24,767 bases of DNA from JANRKF01 sp964518725. Lineage in GTDB: Bacteria > Pseudomonadota > Alphaproteobacteria > Rickettsiales > SXRF01. The stretch covers positions 1 through 24,767 of the forward strand of contig CAZFKP010000028.1 in assembly GCA_964518725.1 (NCBI GenBank), written 5' to 3'. This document shows positions 24,103 through 24,767 of the stretch, one piece after another. Positions within the stretch are counted from its first letter, which is position 1. Each line of letters starts with the position of its first letter. A program made the translations under genes and the position numbers. The notes beneath the pieces were generated by a model. It was not told the origin of the DNA and did not search any database. It was given only the letters and a program-made list of their open reading frames with translations.

Positions 24103-24767
24103 TTATTTATAGTCTTCCCAAGGGATTTCTTTACCCTCACTGAGATTACGAAAAGATTCTCTAATAACTTCCGAGGGTACTGCCGCAAAGAATGGGAGCG
24201 GCTCCATGGGATCCACTTCTTCTCTTTGCCTCTCTAGACTGCGGGTTACAATGCCAACAATACGACCATCTAAACCTACAACTGGCCCACCACTATTACC
24301 CGGATGGGCAATAGCACTAAATAACGTAAAGAGCTGATTATAATAAGTTTCTGTGCTACCACATATTTCACCGCGATTAACAGTTATTGTTGGACTAATA
24401 CCCAACGGAATACTTGGGAAGCCTGCAATTACCACCTCTTCTAGTTCACGGGCACTTCTGAAAGCCATATCTTTTAGTATAGGTTCTATTGCCTCTTCCA
24501 AGTAGATAATTCCAATATCTACTGTTGGATCAGAAACTTTACTTTTTACTTTATTCTTCTTAAAATTAGCATGAATATATTCATCAATGTCCATATCATC
24601 AATAACATGTGCACATGTTAGAATTATCCCGGGTAAAATCAGAAAGCCCGTACCTGCAGCAACATCATTATTTGATTTTCTTCCCGTAATTTGCACTAAG
24701 TTATGTTTAATATAAGGGGCTGGTCTAGATAAGCTATTCAAGATAGGCTTATCAGATGGGAATAAAG
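24103..24767 (-). CDS. Trypsin-like (S1) serine protease domain protein, N-terminus beyond window
   Basis: The frame is open from the right edge to TAA at 24105-24103. Numbering from an in-frame TTG at 24741, the catalytic triad is complete: His45 (LTCAHVI), Asp75 (PTVDIGIIYL) and Ser150 (HPGNSGGPVV). The fold is chymotrypsin-like, as in DegP and related intracellular proteases. No signal peptide or PDZ domain is visible, and the frame stays open upstream of the TTG with no ribosome-binding site, so the true start probably lies outside. The gene is visibly AT-rich compared with everything to its left and is separated by a gene-poor stretch, which suggests horizontal transfer. Stand-alone cytoplasmic trypsin domains of this kind occur as effector modules of bacterial conflict systems, but partner genes are not visible. 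Confidence 0.8.
   Translation of the reverse strand, partial: LFPSDKPILNSLSRPAPYIKHNLVQITGRKSNNDVAAGTGFLILPGIILTCAHVIDDMDIDEYIHANFKKNKVKSKVSDPTVDIGIIYLEEAIEPILKDMAFRSARELEEVVIAGFPSIPLGISPTITVNRGEICGSTETYYNQLFTLFSAIAHPGNSGGPVVGLDGRIVGIVTRSLERQREEVDPMEPLPFFAAVPSEVIRESFRNLSEGKEIPWEDYK

Overview
The window looks like a contig piece from an alphaproteobacterium of fairly high GC, with one 100-N scaffold gap. Support for this placement: a tsaE-amgK-murU cluster, an xseB-ispA pair, a CheY/CheZ pair behind two TTAA-N7-TTAA boxes (the recognition pattern of the alphaproteobacterial cell-cycle and motility regulator CtrA), and an IscX homologue. I cannot name a genus.

Layout. (1) Positions 1-5763, plus strand: the C-terminal end of an Ala-Pro/Asp-Pro repeat protein, then a very large Cys-, Pro-, Gly- and Tyr-rich repeat protein. 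The large gene is split only by the N gap, which lies inside a 153-bp in-frame repeat. Neither protein belongs to a family I recognise. (2) Positions 5773-11650, minus strand: a tight cluster of a 1.1-kiloresidue envelope TPR protein, iscX, tsaE, amgK and murU, with overlapping or near-overlapping junctions. AmgK and MurU form the muramic-acid salvage branch of peptidoglycan recycling. (3) Positions 11720-12811, minus strand: cheY-cheZ with a likely CtrA-dependent promoter. (4) Positions 13083-14047: dps (minus), a small DUF465/YdcH-type gene (plus), a strong terminator and a separate 12-bp inverted repeat. (5) Positions 14057-23816, plus strand: an O-antigen-ligase-like membrane protein, a two-receiver hybrid histidine kinase with its own Hpt protein, xseB, ispA, two tandem paralogous GT-C-like membrane proteins and a short VTT/DedA-like membrane protein. 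(6) Positions 23817-24767: a gene-poor stretch with a perfect hairpin, then an AT-rich trypsin-like protease gene running off the right edge, probably acquired.

How it fits together. The core is housekeeping: wall recycling, tRNA t6A modification, isoprenoid synthesis, DNA repair and stress protection. It is mixed with envelope-building genes (ligase-like and GT-C-like proteins, the TPR protein) and signalling genes (cheYZ, hybrid kinase plus Hpt). The least explained parts are the two repeat proteins at the left edge and the intracellular-looking protease at the right edge. The clearest regulatory signal is the double CtrA-type box in front of cheY.
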